Shown: positions 14,813 to 23,824 of the stretch, piece by piece
How positions within the stretch are numbered: position 1 is the first letter of the stretch
How the letters are laid out: every line of letters begins with the position of its first letter
DNA from: an uncultured Vibrio sp.
GTDB lineage: Bacteria; Pseudomonadota; Gammaproteobacteria; Enterobacterales; Vibrionaceae
Direction: 5' to 3'
NCBI RefSeq assembly: GCF_947488985.1
Contig: NZ_CANLBV010000040.1
Span: 1-32,394 of the forward strand
Length of the DNA stretch: 32,394 bases
Program-made: the position numbers and the translations under genes
The notes under the pieces: generated by a model
Database searches by the model: none
What the model saw: the letters and a program-made list of their open reading frames with translations, nothing else
Told to the model about the DNA's origin: nothing

Positions 14813-17212
14813 CTATTTTATGTCGACAATCCGACTCGCCTTCTTGTATTGAATGCGCCAACCTGACCACGTTGGCAGCTCCCAACGTTTTGGCGATAAC
14901 TTGCGACTGCCTGATTGATAGTGAACGTAAATCAACTTTCGTCCGGGTAAGTACTCAACCTCAAGTTGCAAGTCAGCAAGGTTCAGTACAAAAGGAAATT
15001 TTTCCGAAAACTCAGGGTAAAGCCAGCTCGGAATTCCATCAAAGGGAATATCTGAATGCTCAAACATGTCCAATTCGCCGACATCCGTTACCCCTAACAC
15101 TTCAAGTTGCTCAATAAACCATAGCTCAAAGTTTAATTGCTCGACCTTTGGTGTAAATGGGATGTATTCATCGAGTCCAAGTTTCACATAAAGCTGCCAA
15201 TGTTTGATCTCTTGAGTGCGAGCCGCTGCAAAGCCCGGTAGTTGAACACCCGCTGACACCAAATCAACAATCGGCTTCAAGGACAACTGGCCTTGAGCTG
15301 GGACGAGCTTAGTCGTCATTATCCGGCCTGCGTACGCCAGCGCCATCTCCGTAAAGACGCCATCATCATTCACAACCGTTTCACCTTGCTGCCACTCTCC
15401 TAGCTCAGCTTCAATAATAAGCTCAAGAGGAATTGGCGCGGTCGTAGTGGCTATGGTCAAGGTCTGTTTAACGCCTCTTCCCGGTAAACTGTGAGTATCA
15501 AGCACCAACATCGCTTGTACATTGTCTGGAAAACGATTCTGACGTCCAAGTACGACTTCCAATGCTCCATTGGCAAAGGCTTCTGTTCTTTTCAGTCGGC
15601 GTACAAACACCAGTTCAGGATGCAGGTTGACAATAGTCTTGAGCAGTTCAGTACGCTTAAAACGTGACGCAGCTTCTAACTGAGGCAGCTCAAACACCTC
15701 GCGCATTTGCTTTGCTAGCCCTTGTGCTTCATTCAGGGCCTGCTGATCTATTTCTAAATGCGGATACTCGCGGCCACGAACAATCTGAATTAACAGGGAT
15801 ACATCACACCCCTCTTTCTCTTGTTGCGCGATCGCTTCCAGGTGTTCTGCATTGTTTGGCAACTGATACAAACGGGCAGGAACGGACAGCGCAGCCGTAA
15901 GATCCACCATAGCTTCTTTAAGTGCTTTGCTTTTGATTCGAGTGACGATATCTGCATACAAAGCATCAATCGGCAGCGGGTAGAGTTTTTTCCCATGTTC
16001 AGTAATTTGATGTTCCGCGTTGATCGCTTCCATCATCAACAAGGTTTGAGTAGCACGGTTTAGCGATTTTTCAGGAATAGGATCAAGAAAAGATAAGCTC
16101 TCAAGCGATGTACCACAACATGCTGCGCCAAGCATTGGTTCGGTGAGTTCTTCGCGTTGCAGCTCTGGAGGGGTAACTAACTCTAATGCAGCATGTTCAC
16201 CATACAAACGGATACAAACACCGTCCATCACCCTACCCGCACGACCTGCTCGTTGCTTAGCGCTGGCTCGTGATATGGATTTAAGCATTAACGTGGTTCT
16301 GCCGTTTCGCTGAACCGTGCGTCTTTCTAATCCTGAGTCTATCACCACACCGATGTCAGGTATGGTGAGTGAGGTTTCAGCAACGTTGGTAGAAAGGATA
16401 ACCTTTCGCAAACTGTCGCTGCTGTCGATATTGGTGTGGTTTGTGCTATCGATATTACGACCAGATAACGCTAAATATCGCTCTTTATCACTGACCGACG
16501 CATGCAATTTCACCACTTGGATATCTGGATTTTTTGCCAAAGCCTGTTCACATTGCACAATCTCTTTTTTGCCCGGAAGGAACACTAAGATGTCACCATG
16601 AGAGCCGAATAACTGACGACTCACTTCTTCGGTAATGCGTTGCTCTAAATGGCGAATATCCGGCAGTGCTCGTGTCTCAGTCGCCCTGTATTCGATAGCA
16701 ACCTGATAGCTACGACCTTCACATCGTATTCGGCTCGCATTCAAATAACAGGCAAGGCGCTCCCCTTCAATGGTTGCCGACGTGATCACCAAGCGGTGAC
16801 TTTGCTTTTGTTTAAGGATCGCCACCAGGAGGTCAATGTCCCAGCGCCTCTCGTGAAACTCGTCCACCACAATCACATCAAAGCCTGCGAGCCCATCTTC
16901 TGATAACCAACGCAGCGCAATACCGGGCGTCACAAAGACAACCTCAGTTTGCTCGTTGTATTCCAACTCAAGCTTAATAGCATACCCAACCTTATCACCC
17001 AGCTTGCGCCCCGATTGCTGAGCGAGAAATTTGGCGAGTGACGTACACGCGATCCTTCTGGGTTCAATCACCAGCACTCGCCCGTGTTGAGATGCCCAAA
17101 TCGGTAAACGCGTTGATTTACCCGAGCCTGTTTCGGCTTCTACAACAAGATGAGTTTTCGGCAGCTGTTCATGAAAAACGTTGGCATAGGCGTCAATGGG
17201 AAGTAGTGGCAT
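14813..17212 (-). CDS. hrpB: HrpB-like DEAH-box ATP-dependent helicase
   Basis: A 799-residue SF2 helicase of the HrpA/HrpB group. Motif I is ETGSGKST (K32), Ia EPRRIA, II DEFH (117-120), III SATIEG (145-150), IV LVFLPGKKEI, V STNVAETSLTIPDIG and VI QRAGRAGR (near 315). DEFHER and the total length favour HrpB over the much longer HrpA. The C-terminal half is less conserved and ends with a WELPTWSGWRIQYKKAS segment, as in the HrpB C-terminal domain. The region between helicase and C-terminal domains is more divergent from E. coli HrpB than usual, so a paralogue is possible. No good ribosome site precedes ATG 17212. Divergent from maeA. Substrate RNA is unknown. Confidence 0.88.
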   Translation of the reverse strand: MPLLPIDAYANVFHEQLPKTHLVVEAETGSGKSTRLPIWASQHGRVLVIEPRRIACTSLAKFLAQQSGRKLGDKVGYAIKLELEYNEQTEVVFVTPGIALRWLSEDGLAGFDVIVVDEFHERRWDIDLLVAILKQKQSHRLVITSATIEGERLACYLNASRIRCEGRSYQVAIEYRATETRALPDIRHLEQRITEEVSRQLFGSHGDILVFLPGKKEIVQCEQALAKNPDIQVVKLHASVSDKERYLALSGRNIDSTNHTNIDSSDSLRKVILSTNVAETSLTIPDIGVVIDSGLERRTVQRNGRTTLMLKSISRASAKQRAGRAGRVMDGVCIRLYGEHAALELVTPPELQREELTEPMLGAACCGTSLESLSFLDPIPEKSLNRATQTLLMMEAINAEHQITEHGKKLYPLPIDALYADIVTRIKSKALKEAMVDLTAALSVPARLYQLPNNAEHLEAIAQQEKEGCDVSLLIQIVRGREYPHLEIDQQALNEAQGLAKQMREVFELPQLEAASRFKRTELLKTIVNLHPELVFVRRLKRTEAFANGALEVVLGRQNRFPDNVQAMLVLDTHSLPGRGVKQTLTIATTTAPIPLELIIEAELGEWQQGETVVNDDGVFTEMALAYAGRIMTTKLVPAQGQLSLKPIVDLVSAGVQLPGFAAARTQEIKHWQLYVKLGLDEYIPFTPKVEQLNFELWFIEQLEVLGVTDVGELDMFEHSDIPFDGIPSWLYPEFSEKFPFVLNLADLQLEVEYLPGRKLIYVHYQSGSRKLSPKRWELPTWSGWRIQYKKASRIVDIK

Positions 17213-17396
17213 AAGGATGATAAATAACGAAAAATGTGAGCAAAGTATAACGAATTATGACATTAGAATTCGATAAATGTGGGACGCCAGTGAGAATATC
17301 ATTTTGTTGGCGAAGATCGCGGAGAAACGGTTTACAATAGAACAACTAAACCGCTATCATTTTTCCGTTTCTCTTTCTCCCATAATTAGGCATCCA

Positions 17397-19085
17397 ATGA
17401 ACAACGATAAACGCCCTCTCTATATCCCTTACTCTGGTCCAGCTCTTCTAAGTACTCCTCTTCTCAACAAAGGCAGCGCATTCTCTGCTGAAGAACGCAG
17501 TTCTTTCAACCTTGAAGGTTTGTTGCCGGAAACAACCGAGACCATCCAAGAGCAAGTCGGACGCGCATATCAGCAATATTGCAACTTCGAAAGCGATATG
17601 GATAAACACATCTATCTTCGTAATATCCAAGATACCAATGAAACACTTTTTTATCGTTTAGTTCAAAACCACATCTCTGAGATGATGCCTATCATTTACA
17701 CGCCAACTGTCGGTGCTGCATGTGAGAACTTCTCAAATATTTATCGTCGTGGCCGTGGCCTATTTATCTCGTACCCGAACCGCGATCGTATCGATGACCT
17801 ACTGAACAACGCAACCAACCACAATGTAAAAGTGATCGTGGTGACCGATGGTGAGCGTATTCTTGGTTTGGGAGACCAAGGGATTGGTGGTATGGGTATT
17901 CCTATCGGTAAGCTTGCACTTTACACGGCGTGTGGTGGCATAAGCCCAGCTTACATGCTACCAATCGTGCTCGATGTAGGTACTAACAACCCTCAACGCC
18001 TTGCAGACCCAATGTACATGGGCTGGCGTAACCCTCGTATCACAGGGGATGAATACAATGCATTCGTTGAAGAGTTCATCCAAGCGGTTCAACGCCGTTG
18101 GCCTGATGCACTGGTTCAATTTGAAGATTTCGCACAGAAGAACGCAATGCCACTGCTAGAGCGTTACAAAGATCGTATCTGTTGTTTCAACGATGATATC
18201 CAAGGCACAGCCGCCGTCACGGTTGGCTCTCTACTTGCAGCATGTAAAGCAGCAAACAGTAAACTGTCCGATCAACGTATTACCTTCTTAGGTGCGGGCT
18301 CGGCTGGTTGTGGTATTGCTGAAGCGATTATTGCTCAGATGGTGTCGGAAGGTATCAGCGATGCACAAGCTCGCTCTCAAGTTTACATGGTTGACCGTTG
18401 GGGTCTGCTACAGGAAGGCATGCAAAACCTGCTTGATTTCCAGCAACGTCTGGTACAAACCAACGCAAATACTAAAGACTGGGAAAGCAACGGTACGGGT
18501 TTCTCACTATTAGACGTGGTGCGTCATGCGAAGCCAACGGTATTGGTCGGCGTATCCGGTGCCCCGGGTCTGTTCAGCAAAGAAGTCATCACTGAGATGC
18601 ACCAACATTGTGAACGCCCTATCGTGTTCCCGCTGTCGAACCCTACAAGTCGTGTTGAAGCGACACCAAACGACATTATTCGTTGGACTGATGGTCAAGC
18701 GCTTGTGGCGACGGGTAGCCCGTTTGAACCTGTCGTATACAACGGCACGACTTACCCAATTGCTCAGTGTAATAACAGCTACATCTTCCCGGGCATTGGC
18801 CTTGGCGTACTGGCTGTAAAAGCGTCACGTATCACCGATGAAATGCTGATGGAGTCAAGCCGCGCGCTTGCAACCTGCTCTCCACTTGCAATCAATGGCT
18901 CTGGCGCTCTGCTGCCACCATTGGAAGAGATCCACACGGTATCGAAGAAGATTGCTCTGGCAGTTGGTAAAAAAGCCATTGAACAGGGTGTCGCACTTGA
19001 AATTACTGAGGATGCACTACAACAAGCGATCGACCAACACTTCTGGCAGCCGGTTTACCGCCGCTACAAGCGCACCGCATTCTAA
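17397..19085 (+). CDS. maeA: NAD-dependent malic enzyme
   Basis: Oxidative decarboxylation of malate to pyruvate and CO2 with reduction of NAD. The product is 562 residues, close to E. coli MaeA/SfcA (565). The catalytic Tyr lies in [10 protein letters not shown] and the Lys in [20 protein letters not shown]. The metal-binding region is [14 protein letters not shown] and the dinucleotide fold is [17 protein letters not shown]. The start at 17397 ([14 protein letters not shown]) has TAGG nine bases upstream and matches family length; a frame 40 codons longer lacks any site and similarity. A hairpin terminator follows. NAD rather than NADP preference is from family membership. Confidence 0.96.
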   Translation: MNNDKRPLYIPYSGPALLSTPLLNKGSAFSAEERSSFNLEGLLPETTETIQEQVGRAYQQYCNFESDMDKHIYLRNIQDTNETLFYRLVQNHISEMMPIIYTPTVGAACENFSNIYRRGRGLFISYPNRDRIDDLLNNATNHNVKVIVVTDGERILGLGDQGIGGMGIPIGKLALYTACGGISPAYMLPIVLDVGTNNPQRLADPMYMGWRNPRITGDEYNAFVEEFIQAVQRRWPDALVQFEDFAQKNAMPLLERYKDRICCFNDDIQGTAAVTVGSLLAACKAANSKLSDQRITFLGAGSAGCGIAEAIIAQMVSEGISDAQARSQVYMVDRWGLLQEGMQNLLDFQQRLVQTNANTKDWESNGTGFSLLDVVRHAKPTVLVGVSGAPGLFSKEVITEMHQHCERPIVFPLSNPTSRVEATPNDIIRWTDGQALVATGSPFEPVVYNGTTYPIAQCNNSYIFPGIGLGVLAVKASRITDEMLMESSRALATCSPLAINGSGALLPPLEEIHTVSKKIALAVGKKAIEQGVALEITEDALQQAIDQHFWQPVYRRYKRTAF

Positions 19086-19110
19086 TTCAGGCCATTCCTC
19101 TCTATTATCT

Positions 19111-19140
19111 AAGCCTCTGCCCATCGCAGGGGCTTTTCTT
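19111..19140 (+). terminator. rho-independent terminator of maeA
   Basis: A 10-bp stem (AAGCC-T-CTGC with GCAG-G-GGCTT, one T-G pair), five-base loop, followed by TTTTCTTT. Confidence 0.9.
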
Positions 19141-19225
19141 TGCACTGTCTTGTCTTTTAAACTGATTTTTCTCAGTTTTATTTGGTATTATCGGGCACTT
19201 ACCATTAACGCTCGATCAAAGGAAC

Positions 19226-19981
19226 ATGCCGAGAGTGAAATTTGATTCTCACATTTACCGTGGCTACTTACTAAAAGCTTACAAAAAACTGAAAGGTTTT
19301 CTGTTTGGTGCTTTTCTTGTCTTGTTGGTAGGCAGTGCTGCGGTTATTGCGATCGATTATTGGGTTTCATGGCAAGCGAAAGATCGCATCATCTACGATA
19401 TCGAACAAGTACCCGAGCGCGAGGTCGCCGTGGTACTTGGCACCAGTAAGTATCTAGGTAGAACCCTCAACGACTACTATAAGTACCGAATTGAAGCCGC
19501 AATTGAGCTGTTCGATCGTGAGAAGGTCAACCAGTTCCTCCTAAGTGGCGATAACGCTCATCGATCGTATAATGAGCCATGGACGATGAAGCGCGATTTA
19601 CTCAGAGCAGGGATACCCGACGAGCGCATCAATCTCGATTATGCTGGGTTTAGAACCTTAGACTCGATCGTTCGTGCAAAAAAGATATTCGACACTGATA
19701 ACTTCTTAATTATCACTCAGGAGTTCCACTGTGAAAGAGCGCTGCTTATCGCCAGCTCTTACGATATTCATGCGCAATGTTTGGCGGTGTCAGGCCCTAC
19801 TCATCACTCAGGATTGAACATACGCTTACGTGAAGTATTTGCCCGAACTAAGGCGTTTCTAGACCTGTATATCATAGGTACCGCACCTAAGTTCCTTGGC
19901 CCTAAAGAGCCGATTCAGCCAAAACCCGATTCATCACTTAGCCCTAGCCCTATTTCACCCCCTTCAAAAACCGATCTTTAA
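19226..19981 (+). CDS. sanA: SanA-type DUF218 inner-membrane protein
   Basis: A 251-residue member of the SanA/ElyC/YdcF (DUF218) family, implicated in envelope integrity; E. coli sanA was found through vancomycin sensitivity. One N-terminal membrane anchor (about 24-46) leaves the DUF218 domain in the periplasm. The family motifs are clear: VVLGTSKY, FLLSGDNAHRSYNEPWTM, INLDYAGFRTLDSIVRAKKIF and IITQEFHCERALLIA. The C-terminal 30 residues are Pro/Ser-rich and probably unfolded, longer than in E. coli. The AGGA before ATG 19226 is only two bases away, so GTG 19235 could be the real start. It lies 140 bases after maeA and its terminator. Confidence 0.93.
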   Translation: MPRVKFDSHIYRGYLLKAYKKLKGFLFGAFLVLLVGSAAVIAIDYWVSWQAKDRIIYDIEQVPEREVAVVLGTSKYLGRTLNDYYKYRIEAAIELFDREKVNQFLLSGDNAHRSYNEPWTMKRDLLRAGIPDERINLDYAGFRTLDSIVRAKKIFDTDNFLIITQEFHCERALLIASSYDIHAQCLAVSGPTHHSGLNIRLREVFARTKAFLDLYIIGTAPKFLGPKEPIQPKPDSSLSPSPISPPSKTDL

Positions 19982-20207
19982 AGTGTGGCATGCGCAGAAT
20001 GTATAACGGCTTAGTGCTCGCCGCCATCGATATCTGTGCCCGTTTAGGTTGTTCTTGAGTGACTAAGCAAGATTATGAATCTAGAAACAAGCGTATAAAA
20101 ACAGGCTCTATTTGTTATACTCATCGCATAATCATCGTTAACCGTACTGCCTGCTCACAAGGCAAGCGAGCCGACGAAATAACAATCAAAATACAACGAG
20201 TAATGTC

Positions 20208-21032
20208 ATGTCTTTATTAGCAAAAGGAACACTCAAAAAGATGAGTGCTTCCCTTGATGGCGCGGTTACCTACCGTTTGCCTGTAGGCGAAGAGTTTGTA
20301 GAGCTAAACCCTCTTATTGGTAAAACCATCAACCTAACTCACACTGGCAACATTTTTTGCTGCTCTTGTGGTAAGAAAACCAAGAAAAGCTACTCTCAAG
20401 GCCACTGTTTTGTCTGTATGAAAAAGCTAGCCAGCTGCGATATGTGCATCATGAAGCCGGAAACTTGCCACTACGATCAAGGAACCTGTCGTGAGCCAGA
20501 GTGGGCGGAAGCTAACTGCATGGTTGATCACTTCGTGTACCTATCGAACACATCTAGCCTAAAGGTTGGTATCACGCGTCACACTCAAATCCCAACACGT
20601 TGGATTGATCAAGGTGCGACTCAAGGTCTACCTATTTTGAAGGTAAAAACTCGTCAGATTTCTGGCCTGATTGAAGCTGAATCGGCAAAACACATCGCCG
20701 ACAAAACCAACTGGCGCACGCTGCTAAAAGGCGAAGGCGACGATATGGAGTTGGTAGAGAAAGCAAAAGAACTGTTGCCATTGGTTGAGGATAAAATCCA
20801 AGAGATCAGAGCAAAATTCGGTGACGATGCTATCGAGGTACTCAGTGAGGAGATCACTTCATTGAGCTACCCGGTTGAGCAGCACCCAGTGAAGATTGTA
20901 TCGCACAATTTTGATAAGAATCCTGAAGTGACGGGGGTGCTGCAAGGCATAAAAGGTCAATACCTTATCTTAGATACAGGTGTGATTAACATCCGTAAAT
21001 TTGGGTCTTACGAAGTAGAAGTTTCTGCGTAA
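20208..21032 (+). CDS. DUF2797 protein, zinc cluster plus GIY-YIG-like region
   Basis: A 274-residue protein of the DUF2797 family. The first third holds a dense metal-binding cluster: FCCSCGKK (C51, C52, C54), GHCFVC (H66, C67, C70), CDMC (C77, C80), then C87 and C94, enough for two zinc sites. It is followed by FVYLSN (109-114), KVGITR (119-124), R131 in PTRWIDQGA, and an acidic helix LIEAESAKHIA (E156/E158). This order (VY, then KVG, Arg, Glu) parallels the catalytic core of GIY-YIG nucleases of the T5orf172 type; that relation is my inference. The last 90 residues form an unassigned domain. The ribosome site is weak (GAG). A terminator follows 15 bases after the stop. Confidence 0.85.
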   Translation: MSLLAKGTLKKMSASLDGAVTYRLPVGEEFVELNPLIGKTINLTHTGNIFCCSCGKKTKKSYSQGHCFVCMKKLASCDMCIMKPETCHYDQGTCREPEWAEANCMVDHFVYLSNTSSLKVGITRHTQIPTRWIDQGATQGLPILKVKTRQISGLIEAESAKHIADKTNWRTLLKGEGDDMELVEKAKELLPLVEDKIQEIRAKFGDDAIEVLSEEITSLSYPVEQHPVKIVSHNFDKNPEVTGVLQGIKGQYLILDTGVINIRKFGSYEVEVSA

Positions 21033-21047
21033 CAAGCCAACGTATTC

Positions 21048-21080
21048 AAACATGGCGACCACCCTGTCGCCATGTTTTTA
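21048..21080 (+). terminator. rho-independent terminator of the DUF2797 gene
   Basis: Perfect 12-bp stem AAACATGGCGAC / GTCGCCATGTTT with a six-base loop and following T-run. Confidence 0.95.
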
Positions 21081-21142
21081 AGCAATTAAATACATCAAAA
21101 ATACTACGGTGATTCCACTCTTACATTTATTTTCTGACCGTA

Positions 21143-22378
21143 CTAACCTTCGCGAAGGACCCCTTCCAAAACATTGAACAACAAGTCGATCTCTTCAATC
21201 GAGTTGTAATGCATACAACCAATACGCACCACGCCCTGCTCTTCGATACCCAACTGCTTTACCAAACCCAATGCGTAGAAGTGTCCGTTCCACACACAGA
21301 TATTATGTTCACCCAGCTTCTTAGCGATGAACTCTGGCGAGTGATTACCAAAGGTGATGGCGAATGTTGGTGTTCTTAGGTTCGAATCAAACTCCTTTTT
21401 ACCATAAAGTTTTGCCCCTTCAAGGTCGCCTAAACGCTTGAGGAAATACTCACTCAGCTGGCTTTCATGCTTGTTATAGAGCGCGTAGCTTTGCTCTAAA
21501 CGAGAACGCAGTGAACCTGTTGGCTCACCAAACTGTGCCAAGTAATCCACCGCTGCAATCACACCTGCAAGGCCTTCGAAGCTTTGTGTTCCTGTTTCAA
21601 AACGGCCTGGCCCAATGTTAGTGGCAGGCTCAACCTTGTAAGGCTTTAACGTATGCAGCCATTGAGGTGCAATGTAAGCAATACCCACATGCGGGCCGAA
21701 GAACTTGTAAGCCGAGCACGCTAAGAAATCACAATTCAGTTGTTGAACATCGATCAAGTGATGAGGAGCGTAGTGAACCGCATCAACATACACCTGAGCA
21801 CCGTGTTGATGTGCAAGCTCGATGACCTTCGCCATATCAACAATTGAACCCGTGGTGTTCGAAGCAAACGTCACAGCAACGAGCTTGGTCTTCTCATTTA
21901 ACTGAGACTCAAAGTGCGCCATGTCTAGGCTGCAATCCGACTCGTCGACACGAACTTGGCGAACAATCGCGCCTTTGTCGTCTGCTGCTTGCTGCCAGCT
22001 TGATACATTCGAGTAATGGTCTAGCGCAGTGACAATAACTTCATCGCCCTCTTTCCAATCACGGCTGATTGCACGGCTAAGTTGGAAGGTCAGAGATGTC
22101 ATGTTCGCACCAAACACAACGTTGCCAGAAGATTCAGCATTGAGTAGCGCTTGTGCCGCTTCTCTCGCTTGTTGCATTAAACCTGTGGTCTTTTGGCTAG
22201 AAAAGTAATGACCGCCGAGGTTTGAATTAAAGTGCCCTAGGTATTCCGTCATGGATGCTAAAACATTTTCAGGAACCTGAGAGCCACCCGGGCCATCAAA
22301 GAAAGTAACGGGCTTACCATCGTGGTATTGGCCTAACGCACTGAACTGCTGGCGAATATCATTAAGAGTGAAGGACAT
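21143..22378 (-). CDS. class V aminotransferase, VC1184-type cysteine-desulfurase-like protein
   Basis: A 411-residue PLP enzyme. The Schiff-base Lys is K225 in SAYKFFGPH, the PLP ring contacts are VDAVHYAPH (D199, H202) and H121. It belongs to the desulfurase-like subfamily first named for V. cholerae VC1184. In SufS-type desulfurases the catalytic Cys sits in R-x-G-H-H-C-A; the corresponding segment here reads VWNGHFYALG, with Tyr instead of Cys, so ordinary cysteine desulfuration is unlikely. The start at 22378 has AAGGA nine bases upstream and overlaps the end of the dioxygenase gene by 17 bases, so the two are cotranscribed and probably translationally coupled. The reaction is unknown: beta- or gamma-elimination, or racemisation of a modified amino acid, are possibilities (inference). 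Confidence 0.92.
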   Translation of the reverse strand: MSFTLNDIRQQFSALGQYHDGKPVTFFDGPGGSQVPENVLASMTEYLGHFNSNLGGHYFSSQKTTGLMQQAREAAQALLNAESSGNVVFGANMTSLTFQLSRAISRDWKEGDEVIVTALDHYSNVSSWQQAADDKGAIVRQVRVDESDCSLDMAHFESQLNEKTKLVAVTFASNTTGSIVDMAKVIELAHQHGAQVYVDAVHYAPHHLIDVQQLNCDFLACSAYKFFGPHVGIAYIAPQWLHTLKPYKVEPATNIGPGRFETGTQSFEGLAGVIAAVDYLAQFGEPTGSLRSRLEQSYALYNKHESQLSEYFLKRLGDLEGAKLYGKKEFDSNLRTPTFAITFGNHSPEFIAKKLGEHNICVWNGHFYALGLVKQLGIEEQGVVRIGCMHYNSIEEIDLLFNVLEGVLREG

Positions 22379-23018
22379 TGCGCGCATCCTTAGCCGTTAG
22401 CACAAACAAATCCATGTAACCCATCTCATCGTGGTCTATAGTGCGAATCGGTTGTGCGTTGTGCCACAACTTACTGTCTGCAAGCATCGTAACATCTCCG
22501 TTTTCAAGCACTTTTCTAAAGAATGGCGCTTCATGAGAATCTTGGTATAGCATGATCTCACCACCAACAATGTTGTGTCGGTTAACGCCAATTAACGCAA
22601 TGTGGTCGAAGCCATCTTGGTGCACGCCTTCTGGCGCAACCTGCGTCTCTTCATAAATAGCAGCGATACGAATTTGGTGGATTTCAATTTCTTGTCCGTC
22701 TTCAAGCCCGTTAGTTTCAATAAACAGTTCACACATCTCTTGCATACCTTCGCTGCTTAGGATGGGTGCTTCAATTGGCTCGAATTGGCGAACAACGTCA
22801 CCTTGAAAGTGATTAATGTCTTCAGACTGAACAAAGTTATGTTTGTCTAGCTCTACGACTTGTCCATTACTGAATTGAACCACCGAGTACCTTCTCAATC
22901 GAAACTGACCATCCGCGTGCTCTGTGCTTGGAAGCTTAGAGAATGACGGTGACAACTCCTCAACTGCGTGGCTACTGAGGTGGGTAATATGTAGGGTATT
23001 TTCGTGAGCATGCAACAT
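22362..23018 (-). CDS. 2OG-Fe(II) dioxygenase, free-amino-acid hydroxylase type
   Basis: A 218-residue member of the 2OG-Fe dioxygenase family that includes the isoleucine 4-hydroxylase of Bacillus thuringiensis. The iron ligands are H133-Q-D135 (GVHQDGFDH) and H186 (LWHNAQPI), and R192 just after is the probable 2-oxoglutarate ligand. Two ATG codons lie in tandem; the second (23018) is six bases from AAGGAG and is preferred. It is the first gene of a two-gene operon with the aminotransferase-V protein. Members of the family hydroxylate free L-amino acids, so the pair may make or consume a hydroxy-amino acid. The substrate cannot be predicted. Confidence 0.9.
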   Translation of the reverse strand: MLHAHENTLHITHLSSHAVEELSPSFSKLPSTEHADGQFRLRRYSVVQFSNGQVVELDKHNFVQSEDINHFQGDVVRQFEPIEAPILSSEGMQEMCELFIETNGLEDGQEIEIHQIRIAAIYEETQVAPEGVHQDGFDHIALIGVNRHNIVGGEIMLYQDSHEAPFFRKVLENGDVTMLADSKLWHNAQPIRTIDHDEMGYMDLFVLTAKDARNVLHS

Positions 23019-23273
23019 CATCGACTCCTTAATAATTGTTAATTAACCTTCGATATTTAACGTTTTACTTACATAAAGGATACTTGAAGATCTTGCCAAA
23101 TCAACATTAAACAATCATTTATCCCGTAATATTTAATAATTAAGACACTAAATCCAACTGAAAATTCAAAAGCAGTGTATGACACTAGAATAAAAGATGA
23201 CCAACTCTTAAAACTAGCACACTCCACTGGCTAGTTATAAATCCCTACAAATTTAAATATAACGATATTATTA

Positions 23274-23287
23274 ACTAGCTAGCTAGT
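23274..23287. repeat. 14-bp perfect palindrome
   Basis: ACTAGCTAGCTAGT, preceded 40 bases earlier by AACTAGC/GCTAGTT arms (23212-23218, 23230-23236). The repeated CTAG words are notable because CTAG is generally rare in enteric-type genomes. Function unknown. Confidence 0.6.
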
Positions 23288-23504
23288 GATGTTTCATATT
23301 GTGTCTGCCCTCACGCTTCAATACGCCAGCCTTCTTGCATGAGTTCAGGCATCACGCTCACAATCATTCATTTCTATGCTTTTGCACCACGAAATACGAC
23401 CTATCAATCGCCAAGCTATTGATTATTTACACAACAAACTGGAATTGGTTAATTTATGAGTACGCCAGAATCCACACACCTTTGCTTGCGCGTCTGGAAC
23501 AGGT

Positions 23505-23523
23505 CGAGTTCGGGGGGAACTCG
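23505..23523. repeat. short G-rich-loop hairpin
   Basis: CGAGTTC and GAACTCG arms around a loop of five G, followed by GGCCGC. Resembles a T-arm superficially but lacks a TTCRANNC loop. No T-tract. Unassigned. Confidence 0.45.
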
Positions 23524-23634
23524 GCCGCTCCAAATGACTGAATTCTTTTAGAAGAGTAACTTGATAGCTCTTTTAATCTCAAAAGTGCTTAAAGCGGTAT
23601 GTTACGGGTGGAATTTAAAACAGAAACAAGAGGA

Positions 23635-23671
23635 CGAAGCTACATCCACTACGGAAATGGATGTAGCTTCG
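23635..23671. repeat. 14-bp perfect hairpin
   Basis: CGAAGCTACATCCA and its complement flank a nine-base loop CTACGGAAA. Neither strand has a T-tract after it, so it is not a standard terminator. It lies 95 bases upstream of the metal-responsive promoter. It could be a mobile-element end pair, a processed RNA or a protein site. Confidence 0.65.
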
Positions 23672-23766
23672 AGAGAAGCGGCATGTGCTCACAAATGTTA
23701 AGTACTGTTGTGTATTAGCGTTGAAACCATCTAAGCTTATATTTAAAGGTAATTAGTATAAAACTC

Positions 23767-23797
23767 TTGACCTTACCCTAAGGGCAGGGTTTATATT
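23767..23797 (+). promoter_or_regulatory. MerR/CueR-type metal-responsive promoter
   Basis: TTGACC (-35, 23767-23772) and TATATT (-10, 23792-23797) are separated by 19 bases, longer than the normal 17. The spacer is an imperfect dyad ACCTTACCC-TAA-GGGCAGGGT (7 of 9 positions symmetric). This is the architecture of MerR-family promoters, and TTGACCTT resembles the E. coli copA CueR operator. Start of transcription would be near 23804, just before the copper operon. The regulator is not encoded in the window. Confidence 0.85.
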
Positions 23798-23824
23798 GAA
23801 TACCGAATCGACATCGGACATGTT

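Larger units (their letters stand above)
23022..23824. other. 800-base intergenic region before the copper operon
   Basis: No convincing protein gene. It contains inverted repeats at 23212-23236 (AACTAGC/GCTAGTT), a 14-bp palindrome ACTAGCTAGCTAGT at 23274-23287, the hairpins at 23505-23523 and 23635-23671, and the MerR-type promoter at 23767-23797. A short frame at 23299-23541 has no ribosome site and no recognisable composition. The left part is very AT-rich. The cluster of hairpins marks a boundary between the backbone and the copper locus, and may be remnant or structured-RNA DNA. Confidence 0.6.

Noticed and set aside
14813..17212. HrpA rather than HrpB
   Set aside because: HrpA is about 1300 residues; length and DEFHER fit HrpB.
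23299..23541. 80-residue plus-strand frame in the gap before the copper operon
   Set aside because: No ribosome site, no recognisable domain, and it runs through the G-loop hairpin.
23505..23545. tRNA or tmRNA 3' end
   Set aside because: T-loop consensus TTCRANNC and CCA end are absent.
23635..23671. Integron attC site
   Set aside because: No GTTRRRY / RYYYAAC core sites at the hairpin base.
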